64,000 bases of DNA from Pseudomonadota bacterium (GCA_018240595.1 JAFEFL010000013.1:1-64000); one strand, 5' to 3'. Counted from the first letter of the stretch, positions 36,661 to 45,683 are shown. Notes: a model not told the origin generated them from the letters alone. Made by a program: numbers and translations.

Positions 36661-36882
36661 ATGACAGAGATCAACCTGCCGCCCCTCTGCCCCCTATGCG
36701 GTGGCACGACGCGGCTCAAGGAAATGCACCGTTCGCCGCGGTCGGCCATGTTCACCTGTTTCTTTCGCTGCAACGATTGCGGTACCGAATATCCACGTTC
36801 GATCGAAGCCGCGGAGGCCGAGACCGCCGGGCTGATCTCTTCAATCCCACCGCATGAGAACGATCGCGACCCGGCCCTGTGA
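36661..36882 (+). CDS. Small zinc-ribbon protein
   Basis: A 73-residue protein with two CxxC pairs: CPLC near residue 10 and CNDC near 38, typical of a zinc ribbon. Between them is MHRSPRSAMFTCFFRC and after them TEYPRSIEAAEAET. It could bind nucleic acid or protein; the function is unknown. A strong 11-bp stem (36867-36877/36884-36894) spans the stop codon. Confidence 0.75.
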   Translation: MTEINLPPLCPLCGGTTRLKEMHRSPRSAMFTCFFRCNDCGTEYPRSIEAAEAETAGLISSIPPHENDRDPAL

Positions 36883-36894
36883 CGGGCCGGGTCG
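36867..36894. other. Strong hairpin across a stop codon
   Basis: A perfect 11-bp inverted repeat (CGACCCGGCCC/GGGCCGGGTCG, 6-nt loop) includes the last codons and stop codon of the zinc-ribbon gene. No T tract follows, so it is not a classical intrinsic terminator; it may stabilise or process the mRNA. Confidence 0.5.
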
Positions 36895-36988
36895 GCGATT
36901 CATGACGCGGCTTGGGATTTGCGGCGGTCTCGGCTACAAGGCCGCACCAACGATGCCGGCAGCGGCATCGCCCTGATGGAGCGCTGAA

Positions 36989-37423
36989 ATGTCCCTCACC
37001 CGCCGGACCGCCCTGCTCGCCGCCTTCGCCGCGAGCCTGCCGTCCATCCCCGCCATCGCTCAGACCGGAAAATTCATGACCACAGCTTCAGGCCTGCAAA
37101 TCAAAGACACCGAAGTGGGAACCGGCGCGCAGCCCAAGCGCGGCCAGACCTGCGTGATGCACTACACCGGCTGGCTCTACACCAACGGCATGAAGGGCAA
37201 GAAATTCGACTCGTCGGTCGATCGCGGCGAGCCCTTCGAATTCCCCATCGGCACCGGCCGCGTCATCAAGGGCTGGGACGAAGGCGTCGCCACCATGAAG
37301 GTTGGCGGCAAGCGCACGCTGATCATCCCGCCGCAGCTTGGCTATGGCGAGCGCGGCGCCGGCGGCGTCATCCCGCCGAATGCGACGCTGATGTTCGACG
37401 TCGAACTGCTCGGCGTGAAGTAA
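36989..37423 (+). CDS. FKBP-type peptidyl-prolyl cis-trans isomerase, exported
   Basis: A 144-residue protein: N-terminal signal peptide ([23 protein letters not shown]; a twin-arginine-like start), then an FKBP domain (about 30-144) with [63 protein letters not shown]. It catalyses prolyl isomerisation during folding in the periplasm. A terminator follows. Confidence 0.95.
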   Translation: MSLTRRTALLAAFAASLPSIPAIAQTGKFMTTASGLQIKDTEVGTGAQPKRGQTCVMHYTGWLYTNGMKGKKFDSSVDRGEPFEFPIGTGRVIKGWDEGVATMKVGGKRTLIIPPQLGYGERGAGGVIPPNATLMFDVELLGVK

Positions 37424-37447
37424 CGCAGCTCCGATCCATGACGACCA

Positions 37448-37477
37448 GGGCCTCCGGCGCCGCCGGGGGCCTTTTTT
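37448..37477 (+). terminator. Rho-independent terminator after the FKBP gene
   Basis: A 10-bp stem (GGCCTCCGGC / GCCGGGGGCC, one G-U pair) with a 3-5 nt loop followed by six T residues, about 25 bp past the stop codon. Confidence 0.88.
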
Positions 37478-37528
37478 CGTTAAGGGCCGGTTAACCATAA
37501 TTTCTTACCGTCCGTTAACCCACCGGCA

Positions 37529-38677
37529 ATGGATACGGACGTGACGACGGCGATCGGCTCGAACCCCTATAGCGCCGCGGGCACGGCCTATGGCCCGCAA
37601 TCCACGGCCACGACGGCCGCGGCTCAAACCAAGACCGCCGATACCGGCAGCGCGGGCACCACCGATGCGACGCCCGGCGCCGATACGGTCGACTTGTCCG
37701 ACGCCGCCAAGGCCTATCTCGCCAGCCAGACGAGCAGCGCCGCCGACCTCGCCACCGAGGCGCGCAAATGGTTCGATGCGCAGTACAAATCAAGCGGCCT
37801 CACCTCGCCGATGTTAGACGGCAAGGTCGCGCTCGACATGACCTCGCTCAGCCGCGAGACCTTGTCGGCGGTCGCCGCCAACACCGGCGGCCAGTTCAGC
37901 AAGGATGAAGTGCTCGCCGCCGGCGCGACCTTGCAGAAGCGCTTCGACGACGCGATGACGCCGCAGGTCGTGGTCGCGCGCCACACCGGCGACTATGCCG
38001 CGCTGTACAAGGCCGCAGCCGACTATCTCGACAAGGCCGGCGCCGATGAGCGCGCGACGCCGCTGTGGATCAGCACCCGACAGGCCGTCGATGAAGGCCT
38101 CGCGCTGGCGCAGAAAACGCCGATGCAAGCTCCGCAGACGACGAACGGTAACGATCCGGTCGCGGCGCTGCTCAAGCAGACGTCGCAGGTCGCCGGCGCC
38201 AGCGCTGGCGCGACCACCGACGCCGACGCCGCCAGCGATGCGCGGGCGCGGCTCGATGCGCTGGCCAACAAGGCGCGCGATGCCGGCACCGAGCTGGTTT
38301 TCGATGCAACGCGCAAGTCCGGGCAGATGGTCGATTTTTCCAGCTTCAGCAACCAGTCGCTGGCTGTGATGACCCTCAATCAGGACGGCCAGTTCTCGGC
38401 CGATGAATCGCGCGCGGCCAAGAAGGAGCTCGATCAGCGCAACCGGACCAGCCTGATGTCGGTGTTCAATGGCTCGACCAGCGATGTCGGCGCCCAGAGT
38501 CTGGCGCTGCTCAAGCACTACAACAGCATGACCGCCGCCGAGAAACTCGCATCCGGATACAACAGCGATCTCGAAAGCCGGCTGGTGCAGAACTACCGGC
38601 TGGCCTCGATGTTCGGCAGCGGTTCGAGCGGCAGCTCGAGCAGCAGCGGCGCCAGCCTCGTCAGCTATTTGAGCTGA
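37529..38677 (+). CDS. Unrecognised protein with duplicated EF-hand-like units
   Basis: A 382-residue protein of unknown function. After a low-complexity Ala/Thr N-terminus (1-55) and a VDLSDAAKAYLASQ segment, residues 103-139 and 269-305 are an internal duplication. Each contains an EF-hand-like loop: NTGGQFSKDE and NQDGQFSADE followed by AA and a helix. The second has Asp at loop position 5; neither has Asp at position 1, so calcium binding is uncertain. The C-terminus is Ser/Gly-rich (SGSSGSSSSSG). No signal peptide is evident; export by another route or a cytosolic role is possible. TTAACCAT and TTAACCC half-sites lie just upstream. Confidence 0.75.
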   Translation: MDTDVTTAIGSNPYSAAGTAYGPQSTATTAAAQTKTADTGSAGTTDATPGADTVDLSDAAKAYLASQTSSAADLATEARKWFDAQYKSSGLTSPMLDGKVALDMTSLSRETLSAVAANTGGQFSKDEVLAAGATLQKRFDDAMTPQVVVARHTGDYAALYKAAADYLDKAGADERATPLWISTRQAVDEGLALAQKTPMQAPQTTNGNDPVAALLKQTSQVAGASAGATTDADAASDARARLDALANKARDAGTELVFDATRKSGQMVDFSSFSNQSLAVMTLNQDGQFSADESRAAKKELDQRNRTSLMSVFNGSTSDVGAQSLALLKHYNSMTAAEKLASGYNSDLESRLVQNYRLASMFGSGSSGSSSSSGASLVSYLS

Positions 38678-38686
38678 CGGTAACCG

Positions 38687-39823
38687 TCAGACCGCCTTGC
38701 GCTTCCATGGCAACAGGCTGCCGAGCAGCGCATCGGCGAGCGACGTCGATGGCGCTTCCACGGCGCGCCCGTCATGCACCAGTTCGTGGATAAAGCCGAG
38801 TTTGCGGATCACCGCCGGCGACAAGACGAACGGATAAAGATCGCGCGCGCCCATCGCCCGGCTGACATTGTTCATGGCGAAGACGTAAGGCAGCCAGGCA
38901 TCGATGATCTGCTCGATATTGTCGGCACGATAGGGGTCGAACGTCACCTTCGCAGCAAAGTCGCCGGTGTCGTCGACCTTCGGGCGCACCGACATGCCGG
39001 ACGCCGCGACCATCTCCAGCGTATCGACGATGTGCAGATAGTGCGCCCAGGTCTCGGCGAAGTCCTCCCAAGGGTGGCTGGTCGCGTAAGTCGATACGTA
39101 ATTGTCCTGCCAGTTCGCCGGCGGCCCCTCCGCATAATGGCGCTGCAGCGCCGCGCCGTAGTCCTGACTGTCGTCGCCGAACATGGCACGGCAGGCATCT
39201 AACTTTCCGCCGTCGCGCACCAGCACGTCCCAATAATAGTGCCCGATCTCGTGGCGGAAGTGGCCGAGCAAGGTGCGATAGGGCTCGCGCATGGCGACGC
39301 GGCGCTTTTCGCGTTCGGCATCATCGGCCTCGACCAGCGCGATGGTGATCTTGCCGTTGTCATGACCGGTCATCACCTTCGGCGCCCCAGGCACCGGCGG
39401 ATCGGCGAGGAATGCGAATGACAACCCGTGCTCGGGATCGTCGATCACGGTCTTGAGCGGCAGGTCGAGGCGCAGCAGCGAATAGAACAGCCGGTGCTTG
39501 GCCATCTCCAGCACCTGCCACGCGGCGCGGTCGGCGGGGATCGAGAGATCCGGCACCACCGCGTTGTGGCGGCAGGCGAGACAATAGGCGTCGGTGGTAC
39601 CGTCGGGCACGAACCAGTTGCAGGCATCATGCTGGGCATTGACGCAGAGCAGCCGCTTCTGCTCGGGCGCGTTGAGCGGCTTCCACCAGTTGTCGCCGAG
39701 CGGCTCGATCGCCGTCATCTCGGTGCGCGCCGGCCCGTAAGCCAGGCGGTGGCCGCAGACCTCACAGGAGCGGTTCTCGAAATAGACGATGTTGCCGCAG
39801 GACTGGCACTTGAACAGCTTCAT
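38687..39823 (-). CDS. Zinc-ribbon and putative zinc-binding metallopeptidase
   Basis: A 378-residue protein with an N-terminal zinc ribbon (C6-x2-C9 and C20-x2-C23: KCQSCGNIVYFENRSCEVCG), then conserved cysteine segments, and a central metalloprotease-like motif HFRHEIGHYYWD (HExxH, about residue 190-200). A later SHPWEDFAETWAHYLHI may supply a third ligand. Homologues are annotated as putative zinc-binding peptidases (COG4307). Substrate unknown. Convergent with the EF-hand-like gene. Confidence 0.87.
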   Translation of the reverse strand: MKLFKCQSCGNIVYFENRSCEVCGHRLAYGPARTEMTAIEPLGDNWWKPLNAPEQKRLLCVNAQHDACNWFVPDGTTDAYCLACRHNAVVPDLSIPADRAAWQVLEMAKHRLFYSLLRLDLPLKTVIDDPEHGLSFAFLADPPVPGAPKVMTGHDNGKITIALVEADDAEREKRRVAMREPYRTLLGHFRHEIGHYYWDVLVRDGGKLDACRAMFGDDSQDYGAALQRHYAEGPPANWQDNYVSTYATSHPWEDFAETWAHYLHIVDTLEMVAASGMSVRPKVDDTGDFAAKVTFDPYRADNIEQIIDAWLPYVFAMNNVSRAMGARDLYPFVLSPAVIRKLGFIHELVHDGRAVEAPSTSLADALLGSLLPWKRKAV

Positions 39824-39963
39824 GGATTTTCCGGGTCAGCCGAATGGACAGCCTGCGAGAACGCTGGCCACATCGGGGAGTTCCGCATTTCGTCCCCTCA
39901 TGACAAAGGCCGCGCCCCTCTCGGGACGCGGCCCCAACATTCAAAATCCGTAGCGGGTGCCGG

Positions 39964-41007
39964 TCACTCCGCAGCTACCGGCACCTTCGGCAACTTGTCC
40001 TGCGCCGACACCAGCCGGCGCATGATCTTGAGGTCGCGGTCCGACAACTGGAGGCAGGCATCGGCCCAGACGCGAACGATACGGTCGAGTTCGTCGAGCG
40101 ACAGCGGCATCACCTGCCGGCCCGCCTCGAAGACGGCCCGCGCGCCGATGTGGCGGCGCTTGTTGCGCTCCATGTATTCGCGAGCCGCGGCGATACCCTG
40201 CCCCGGCTCGACCACCATGTGGACAAGACCCGCGTCCTTCATCTCCTGCGCGGTATAGACGCGGCCAGTCAGCATCATTTCCTCGGCGAAGGCCGCGCCG
40301 CAACGGCGCGCGACGAGGCTGTAGGCGCCCATGCCGGGGAAGAGGCCGAACAGGGTTTCCGGGAAGCCGAACTTGGCCTGGCTCTCGGCGATGATAACGT
40401 TGAACGACAGCAGCGATTCAAAGCCGCCGCCGAGCGCGTCGCCCTGGGCGAGACCGATCGTGATCATCGGCAGGCCCAGCGTGTACATGTTGCGATGAAG
40501 GATGCGCACGCAGGACTCGCCGTAGGCAATGAGCGACTGGCGGTCGCGTTTGCGGATGAGCTGCGCGAACAGGTCGAGGTCGCCACCGAGATTGAAGACG
40601 CCGTCGGTGCGCGAGCCGAGCAGCAGGTAGCCGAGTTCGCCGGGCCGGTCCTTGAACTCGGCGACAATTCCCCGCTGCCAGGCGTGGAAATCCTCGAGCA
40701 GGTCCGGATTGTAGCTCGGCCGCCCGCGCGGCCGCATGAAAGTCCACAGCGCGCCAAGCTCCTTTTCGAAGCTGACTTCGAGCTGTTCTAGCTCGAACAG
40801 ACGGCGCGCATCGGTCGTGCGCTTGAGGTCGATGACGTTGGATTCAGTGACCAGCGCTTCCGCCGACTTGGAATAGACGACGTTGAGTGCGGTCGGTGTG
40901 AGGTCGAAAACATTAACTGCCGGACCGAGGCCCGGCAGGTTGGAACGCGCGTCGCTTCGAGAAAGCGGCTTGCTGCCGGACGAACCGGGATTGGAATACG
41001 CGTACAT
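39964..41007 (-). CDS. Crotonase-family protein resembling DSF synthase RpfF
   Basis: A 347-residue enoyl-CoA hydratase/isomerase-fold protein with a roughly 55-residue N-terminal extension. The core matches RpfF-type proteins closely: VFNLGGDLDLFAQLI, GDALGGGFESLLSF, FGFPETLFGLFPGMGAYS, and a C-terminal helical segment. Two glutamates, E197 (GGGFE) and E217 (FPE), have the same 20-residue spacing as the RpfF catalytic pair (E141/E161), which makes cis-2-unsaturated fatty acids (diffusible signal factor) from acyl-ACP. ATG 41007 follows GGAAG; a GTG at 41019 is possible. No RpfC/RpfG homologue is linked. The product is not proved. Confidence 0.8.
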   Translation of the reverse strand: MYAYSNPGSSGSKPLSRSDARSNLPGLGPAVNVFDLTPTALNVVYSKSAEALVTESNVIDLKRTTDARRLFELEQLEVSFEKELGALWTFMRPRGRPSYNPDLLEDFHAWQRGIVAEFKDRPGELGYLLLGSRTDGVFNLGGDLDLFAQLIRKRDRQSLIAYGESCVRILHRNMYTLGLPMITIGLAQGDALGGGFESLLSFNVIIAESQAKFGFPETLFGLFPGMGAYSLVARRCGAAFAEEMMLTGRVYTAQEMKDAGLVHMVVEPGQGIAAAREYMERNKRRHIGARAVFEAGRQVMPLSLDELDRIVRVWADACLQLSDRDLKIMRRLVSAQDKLPKVPVAAE

Positions 41008-41363
41008 AGACACTTCCACACGCCCGTTAACTACTTCTTTACCCTAACAGATCCTAAAGCGAGTTTCAATAAATGCCTACCACCGATTGCATGGGTGCCG
41101 GGCCTGGCGAGGTGCCGGCACCGGCAATTAACAGCGAAAATAGCTGACTTTTCGGGCATTAACTAAGATGAGCAAATGCGACTCACTCCGTCATGGGCCA
41201 AAGTTCCATCGGGCCGCCGGACGTGCCGGCCCGGCGATCGCTTAAACTTTAGGCGTACTGTTTGGCCTTTCTTCAGCACGTCCCAAGAATGAAAAGTGGC
41301 GTTTGCGTCCTGTTGATTTGACGCGACTACCTTTCCCGGGTCCGAAACCGCGCCAATAGCGAC
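41008..41363. other. Divergent intergenic region between the RpfF-like and GGDEF-EAL genes
   Basis: 356 bp, AT-richer than its surroundings, with no gene. It holds a TTAA-N7-TTTA element at 41027-41041 close to the RpfF-like start and several G/C-rich short palindromes (for example GGTGCCGGCACC). It should carry the promoters of both genes. Confidence 0.65.
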
Positions 41364-43697
41364 ATGCTGATCAGGAAGCTGCTGCAGACCCGAGAGGCCG
41401 ACGCCAATCTCCCCGCGGAGATTCGCGCCTCGCTGATCGACGCGCTGTTCGCACCGATCGCCTCGCTGATCGTCGGCGCCATCGCCTGCTCGATCATCGG
41501 CGCCGCGGTCGCCTTCCGGGCCGGCGATCCGTCGCTGCTGGCGGTGTCGACAACCATCCTCGCGGTCGGCCTCGTCCGGGTGATCTCGGCGATCCTCTAC
41601 AGGCGCTACAAACTCATCGACCACGGCGCGACCAAGTTCTGGGAACTGGTCTACGAATACGGCGCCTGGGCCTTCTCCGGCCTGCTCGGACTGCTGTGCT
41701 GGCTGACCATCACGCACACCAGCGACTCCTCGCTGCAGATGGCGGTGACCACGATTTCGGCCGGCTACGGCGCCGCCATCTCCGGCCGCAACGCCGCCCG
41801 CCCCTTCATCGCCGTCGGCCAGCTCACCCTGTGCACGCTGCCGATGGCGGTCGCGCTGCTGATCTACCCCGACTGGCTGCACCGTACGCTCGGCTTCGTC
41901 GTCCTGCTGTTCATGTACGGCATGATGGACATCACGCTCTGCATCCGTGAAATCATCATGCAGGCGCTGACCATGACGCGTAAGGAAGCGGCGCTGGCGG
42001 CACGCTTCGAGGAGCAGGCCAACCGCTTCGACGTCGCCCTCAACAACATGTCGCACGGCCTGTCCATGCTGGACGCGCAGGACCGGCTGCAGGTCTGGAA
42101 CGAACGGTTCCTCGAGCTGCTGCATCTGCAGAACGCGCCGGTGCGGGTCGGCATGCGGCTCGCAGAGCTCATCCGCTACAGCCTCCGGGCGCGCAATTAC
42201 ACGTCGAAGAGCGTCAAGACCGTGATCAGCGACCTGGTCAAAGGCCTGCGCCAGGACAATTTCGACCAGTTCCAGATCTCGCTCGACGGCTCGCGCACCA
42301 TCGCCATCTCGCGGCGAATGATGCCGGATGGCGGCTCGGTCATCATCTTCGAGGACGTGACCGAGCGTAACCACGCCCAGGAACGCATCGCCCATCTGGC
42401 CCGCTTCGACGAACTGACCGGGCTCGCCAACCGCACGCAGTTCCGCGAGCGCATCGCCGCGACCCTGGCGGCGGTTCAGGAGCGCGAGAACCACATCGCG
42501 ATCCACCTGATCGATCTCGACCGCTTCAAGGCCATCAACGACACGCTCGGCCATCCGATCGGCGACATGCTGCTGAAGGAAGTCGCCGAGCGCCTGCGCG
42601 CCATCGTCAATCCGGGCGACATGATCACGCGCTTCGGCGGCGACGAATTCGTCATCCTGCAGAGCGCCACGTCCCGCCAGCAGGACGCCCACGCGCTGGC
42701 CCATCGGATCGCCACCACGATCCGCGAACCGTTCGAGATTTCCGGGCATCGCATCGACATCGGAGCATCGATCGGCATTGCCATGGCGCCGCATGACGGC
42801 ATCGATGCCGACGAACTCCTGAAGAAGGCCGACATGGCCCTATACGCCGCCAAGAACGGCGGCGGCGGCGGCCACCGTTTCTTCGCCATCGACATGGAGG
42901 ACGCCGCGCAGGAGCGCCGCGCCCTGGAACTCGATTTGCGCGAAGCCATCGCGCTCGACCAGTTCGAGCTGCACTATCAGCCGCTGGTCGATCTGCACAC
43001 CGGCCGGATCACCAGCTTCGAGGCGCTGATGCGCTGGAGCCATCCGATGCGCGGCAATATCCCGCCGTCGGTGTTCATCCCCGTGGCGGAAGAGACCGGT
43101 CTCATCATCGCGCTCGGCGAGTGGGCGCTGAATCGCGCCTGCGCCGACGCCTCGAGCTGGCCGCGCGACGTGCGCGTCGCCGTAAACCTGTCGCCGGTGC
43201 AGTTCCGCGACCAGGGCCTCGGCCTGCAGGTCGTGGCGGCGCTGGCGAAGTCGGGGCTGTCGCCGCACCGGCTCGATCTCGAAGTGACCGAACGGCTGTT
43301 GCTCGAAGACAACGACAGCACGCTCAAGACCATGCAGCAGTTGCACGGCCTCGGCGTCAGCCTGTCGCTCGACGATTTCGGCACCGGTTATTCGTCGCTC
43401 AATTACCTGCGCAAATTCCCATTCCACAAAATCAAGATCGACCGCTCGTTCATCGCCGATCTGGGCGACGGCCGCGATGCGCGCGCCATCATCGGCGCCG
43501 TGGCGGCTCTCGGTGCCGGCCTCGACAAGACGGTCGTGGCGGAAGGCATCGAGACCGAAGAGCAGATGAACCTGGTGCGGTCGCAGGGTTGCCACGAAGG
43601 CCAGGGCTACCTCTTCGGCAAGCCGATGAGCGCGACCGACATCCGTGCCCGCCTCGACGGGCCGGTCATCCCGCTGAAGCGGATCCGGGTGGCCTGA
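41364..43697 (+). CDS. Membrane GGDEF-EAL protein (c-di-GMP turnover)
   Basis: A 777-residue protein: N-terminal membrane region (about 25-195, five or six helices), a PAS-like domain (about 215-335, NNMSHGLSMLD), a GGDEF domain (active-site motif 425-429 intact, RFGGDEF) and an EAL domain (E553-L555 with intact DDFGTGYSSL and VAEGIET). It can make and/or break c-di-GMP; intact motifs do not tell the net direction. The usual RxxD inhibitory site before GGDEF is absent (NPGD at that position). Divergent from the RpfF-like gene. Confidence 0.93.
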   Translation: MLIRKLLQTREADANLPAEIRASLIDALFAPIASLIVGAIACSIIGAAVAFRAGDPSLLAVSTTILAVGLVRVISAILYRRYKLIDHGATKFWELVYEYGAWAFSGLLGLLCWLTITHTSDSSLQMAVTTISAGYGAAISGRNAARPFIAVGQLTLCTLPMAVALLIYPDWLHRTLGFVVLLFMYGMMDITLCIREIIMQALTMTRKEAALAARFEEQANRFDVALNNMSHGLSMLDAQDRLQVWNERFLELLHLQNAPVRVGMRLAELIRYSLRARNYTSKSVKTVISDLVKGLRQDNFDQFQISLDGSRTIAISRRMMPDGGSVIIFEDVTERNHAQERIAHLARFDELTGLANRTQFRERIAATLAAVQERENHIAIHLIDLDRFKAINDTLGHPIGDMLLKEVAERLRAIVNPGDMITRFGGDEFVILQSATSRQQDAHALAHRIATTIREPFEISGHRIDIGASIGIAMAPHDGIDADELLKKADMALYAAKNGGGGGHRFFAIDMEDAAQERRALELDLREAIALDQFELHYQPLVDLHTGRITSFEALMRWSHPMRGNIPPSVFIPVAEETGLIIALGEWALNRACADASSWPRDVRVAVNLSPVQFRDQGLGLQVVAALAKSGLSPHRLDLEVTERLLLEDNDSTLKTMQQLHGLGVSLSLDDFGTGYSSLNYLRKFPFHKIKIDRSFIADLGDGRDARAIIGAVAALGAGLDKTVVAEGIETEEQMNLVRSQGCHEGQGYLFGKPMSATDIRARLDGPVIPLKRIRVA

Positions 43698-43800
43698 CCG
43701 CGCACGCTGCGAGGTTTTCGGGCTTCCGACATTGCACGACCCGCCTGTAGGCTCTATCCCTTCCTGATCGTTGAAACAAACCGGGAAGCCGCGCGGCACG

Positions 43801-44661
43801 ATGCCGGCGGGGATGACAGCCGTGGCGCGCCGCTCCTTTATCGAAGAAAATCCCTCGCCTTGGGCGGTGTGGTCGTCGCGGCTGGCGCTGTTCGGCCTGA
43901 CGGTCGGACTGTTGTCGGGGATCATTCTGGCGACCGGCTTCCTCGAGTTCGGCCCGGCGCTGGCCACCCTGGGCGCGGCCCTTGCTTTTGCCGCCGTCGC
44001 CATCCTCTTCGCCTTCGCGGCCTTCGTGTCGATCTGGCGCCAAGGCGTGAGCGGGCTGGGGCGGGCGTTGCGCGGGTTGTTTCTCGGCGTATTGCTGCTC
44101 GCCTATCCGGCCTACCTCGCGCAGCGCGCCTACAAGCTGCCGGCCATCAACGACATCTCGACCGACACCGCCAACCCGCCGCGCTTCGTCGCGTTGGCGC
44201 CGCAGCGGCCGGCCGACCATGTGGCGTATCCCGGCGGCGCGACGGCAGCGCGCCAACAGGCGGCTTATCCCGACATCGTTCCGCTGCAACTCGATCTGCC
44301 GGTGCGCAGCGCCTATGAAGTCGCACTCGGCGTCATCCAGACGCACAAGTGGCCGGTCGCGAACGCAACGCCGCCGTCCACCACGCGGCGTGACGCCGTG
44401 ATCGAGACCACGGCGCGCTCGATGGTTCTTGGATTCCGCGAGGATATCGTCGTGCGGATCACGGCGGCGGGCAGCGGATCGCGGATCGACCTGCGCTCGG
44501 CCTCGCGCATTCCGGCCCCGGACTTCGGCTCCAACGCGGCGCGGCTGCGTGGCCTGCTCGACGAAATCGACGAGGCCGCCTCGAACGCGCCGGAGCCGCG
44601 TCCCGAGCAGAAAGCGCCGGAAGAGAAAAAGCCGGCGCCGCGGCGCCCGCGGCGGTCCTGA
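43801..44661 (+). CDS. DUF1499 domain membrane protein
   Basis: A 286-residue protein with two or three membrane segments (about 20-110), then a C-terminal DUF1499 domain (VRSAYEVALGVIQTHKWPV, IVVRITAAGSGSRIDLRSASRIPAPDFGSNAARLRGLLDEID) and a basic Glu/Pro/Lys tail. DUF1499 function is not established. The ATG at 43801 is chosen; ATG 43813 and TTG 43771 in frame are alternatives. It lies 103 bp after the GGDEF-EAL gene. Confidence 0.85.
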   Translation: MPAGMTAVARRSFIEENPSPWAVWSSRLALFGLTVGLLSGIILATGFLEFGPALATLGAALAFAAVAILFAFAAFVSIWRQGVSGLGRALRGLFLGVLLLAYPAYLAQRAYKLPAINDISTDTANPPRFVALAPQRPADHVAYPGGATAARQQAAYPDIVPLQLDLPVRSAYEVALGVIQTHKWPVANATPPSTTRRDAVIETTARSMVLGFREDIVVRITAAGSGSRIDLRSASRIPAPDFGSNAARLRGLLDEIDEAASNAPEPRPEQKAPEEKKPAPRRPRRS

Positions 44662-44669
44662 GCCGCCTT

Positions 44670-45587
44670 TCAGCCGCCTTTCAGCCGGAAGACGCCGTCG
44701 ATGGCAGGCAGGCCGTCGGTCTCGACCACTTCGCGCGCGACCAGATCCTCCATATGCGCGAGCACTGACAGACCGGCTGCGCCGGTCAGGCGCGGATCGA
44801 TGCCGATATAGATCGCGCGCACGATAGTCGGAATGTCGGCCGCGCCTTTGCCCAAGCGATGCAGGATAGAGTCCTCGCGGGCGAGCCGGTGCAGGATGTA
44901 ATAGTTCACGAAGCGCACGGCGTCGGGAATGGCGGGGCCATGGCCGGGCAAATAAGTTTGCTCCGGGCGCGCCGCGAGCTTGCGCAACGAGGCCATGTAA
45001 TCGCTCATGGCGCCGTCCGGCGGCGCAACGATCGATGTCGCCCAGGCCATCACATGATCGCCGGCGAATAAAGTGCTGGCGCCTTTGAGTGCGAAGGCCA
45101 TGTGGTTGGCGGTGTGACCGGGTGTCGTCACGCCCTCGACCGCCCAGCCGTCGCCTTCGACGACTTCGCCGTCTCTCAGACAGACATCGGGCACGAAGTC
45201 GCGATCACCCGACGAATCCAGCGGATTGAGTTCGCCGATGTGCAAGGGCCGCGCGGCGCGATGCACGCCTTCGGCGTAAACGGTGGCGCCGGTCGCGTGC
45301 TTGATCGCCGGCACAGCCGGCGAATGATCGCGATGCGTGTGCGTGACGAAAATATGCGTCACGGTCTCGTTACGCACGGCATCGAGCAGGGCCGCGACGT
45401 GGACCGGATCGTCCGGCCCCGGATCGACGATCGCCACCTTGCCGCGGCCGATGATGTAACTCATCGTGCCTTTGAAAGTGAAGGGTCCGGGATTGTCGCA
45501 CATCACGCGTCGCACGCCGGGCGCGATTTCATCGACCGTGTCGGGCGCGAGATCGAGCGTCTTGTTGTAGGGGATGTCGTCGCTCAT
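44670..45587 (-). CDS. MBL-fold metallo-hydrolase (LACTB2-like)
   Basis: A 305-residue metallo-beta-lactamase-fold protein with the metal ligands in THTHRDHS, later H in GVTTPGHTANH and D in FAGDHVM, H in LPGHGPAI. After the core a helical C-terminal region (about 225-300) is as in LACTB2-type hydrolases. It could cleave a thioester, RNA or phosphoester; substrate unknown. Convergent with DUF1499 (8 bp apart). Confidence 0.92.
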   Translation of the reverse strand: MSDDIPYNKTLDLAPDTVDEIAPGVRRVMCDNPGPFTFKGTMSYIIGRGKVAIVDPGPDDPVHVAALLDAVRNETVTHIFVTHTHRDHSPAVPAIKHATGATVYAEGVHRAARPLHIGELNPLDSSGDRDFVPDVCLRDGEVVEGDGWAVEGVTTPGHTANHMAFALKGASTLFAGDHVMAWATSIVAPPDGAMSDYMASLRKLAARPEQTYLPGHGPAIPDAVRFVNYYILHRLAREDSILHRLGKGAADIPTIVRAIYIGIDPRLTGAAGLSVLAHMEDLVAREVVETDGLPAIDGVFRLKGG

Positions 45588-45683
45588 GCGGCATGGCTCG
45601 TTGCGAGTTCGTCGGCGGCAGACCGAAGCCGGCCCGGTCGGGACGGCGCAACGTCATCCTTACTTTCCCGCCGGATTGCAACG

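Noticed and set aside
39964..41007. Annotating the crotonase as a generic enoyl-CoA hydratase (EchA)
   Set aside because: The FNLGGDL...GGGFE...FPETLFGLFPGMGAYS pattern and the E197/E217 spacing fit RpfF better than fatty-acid degradation hydratases.
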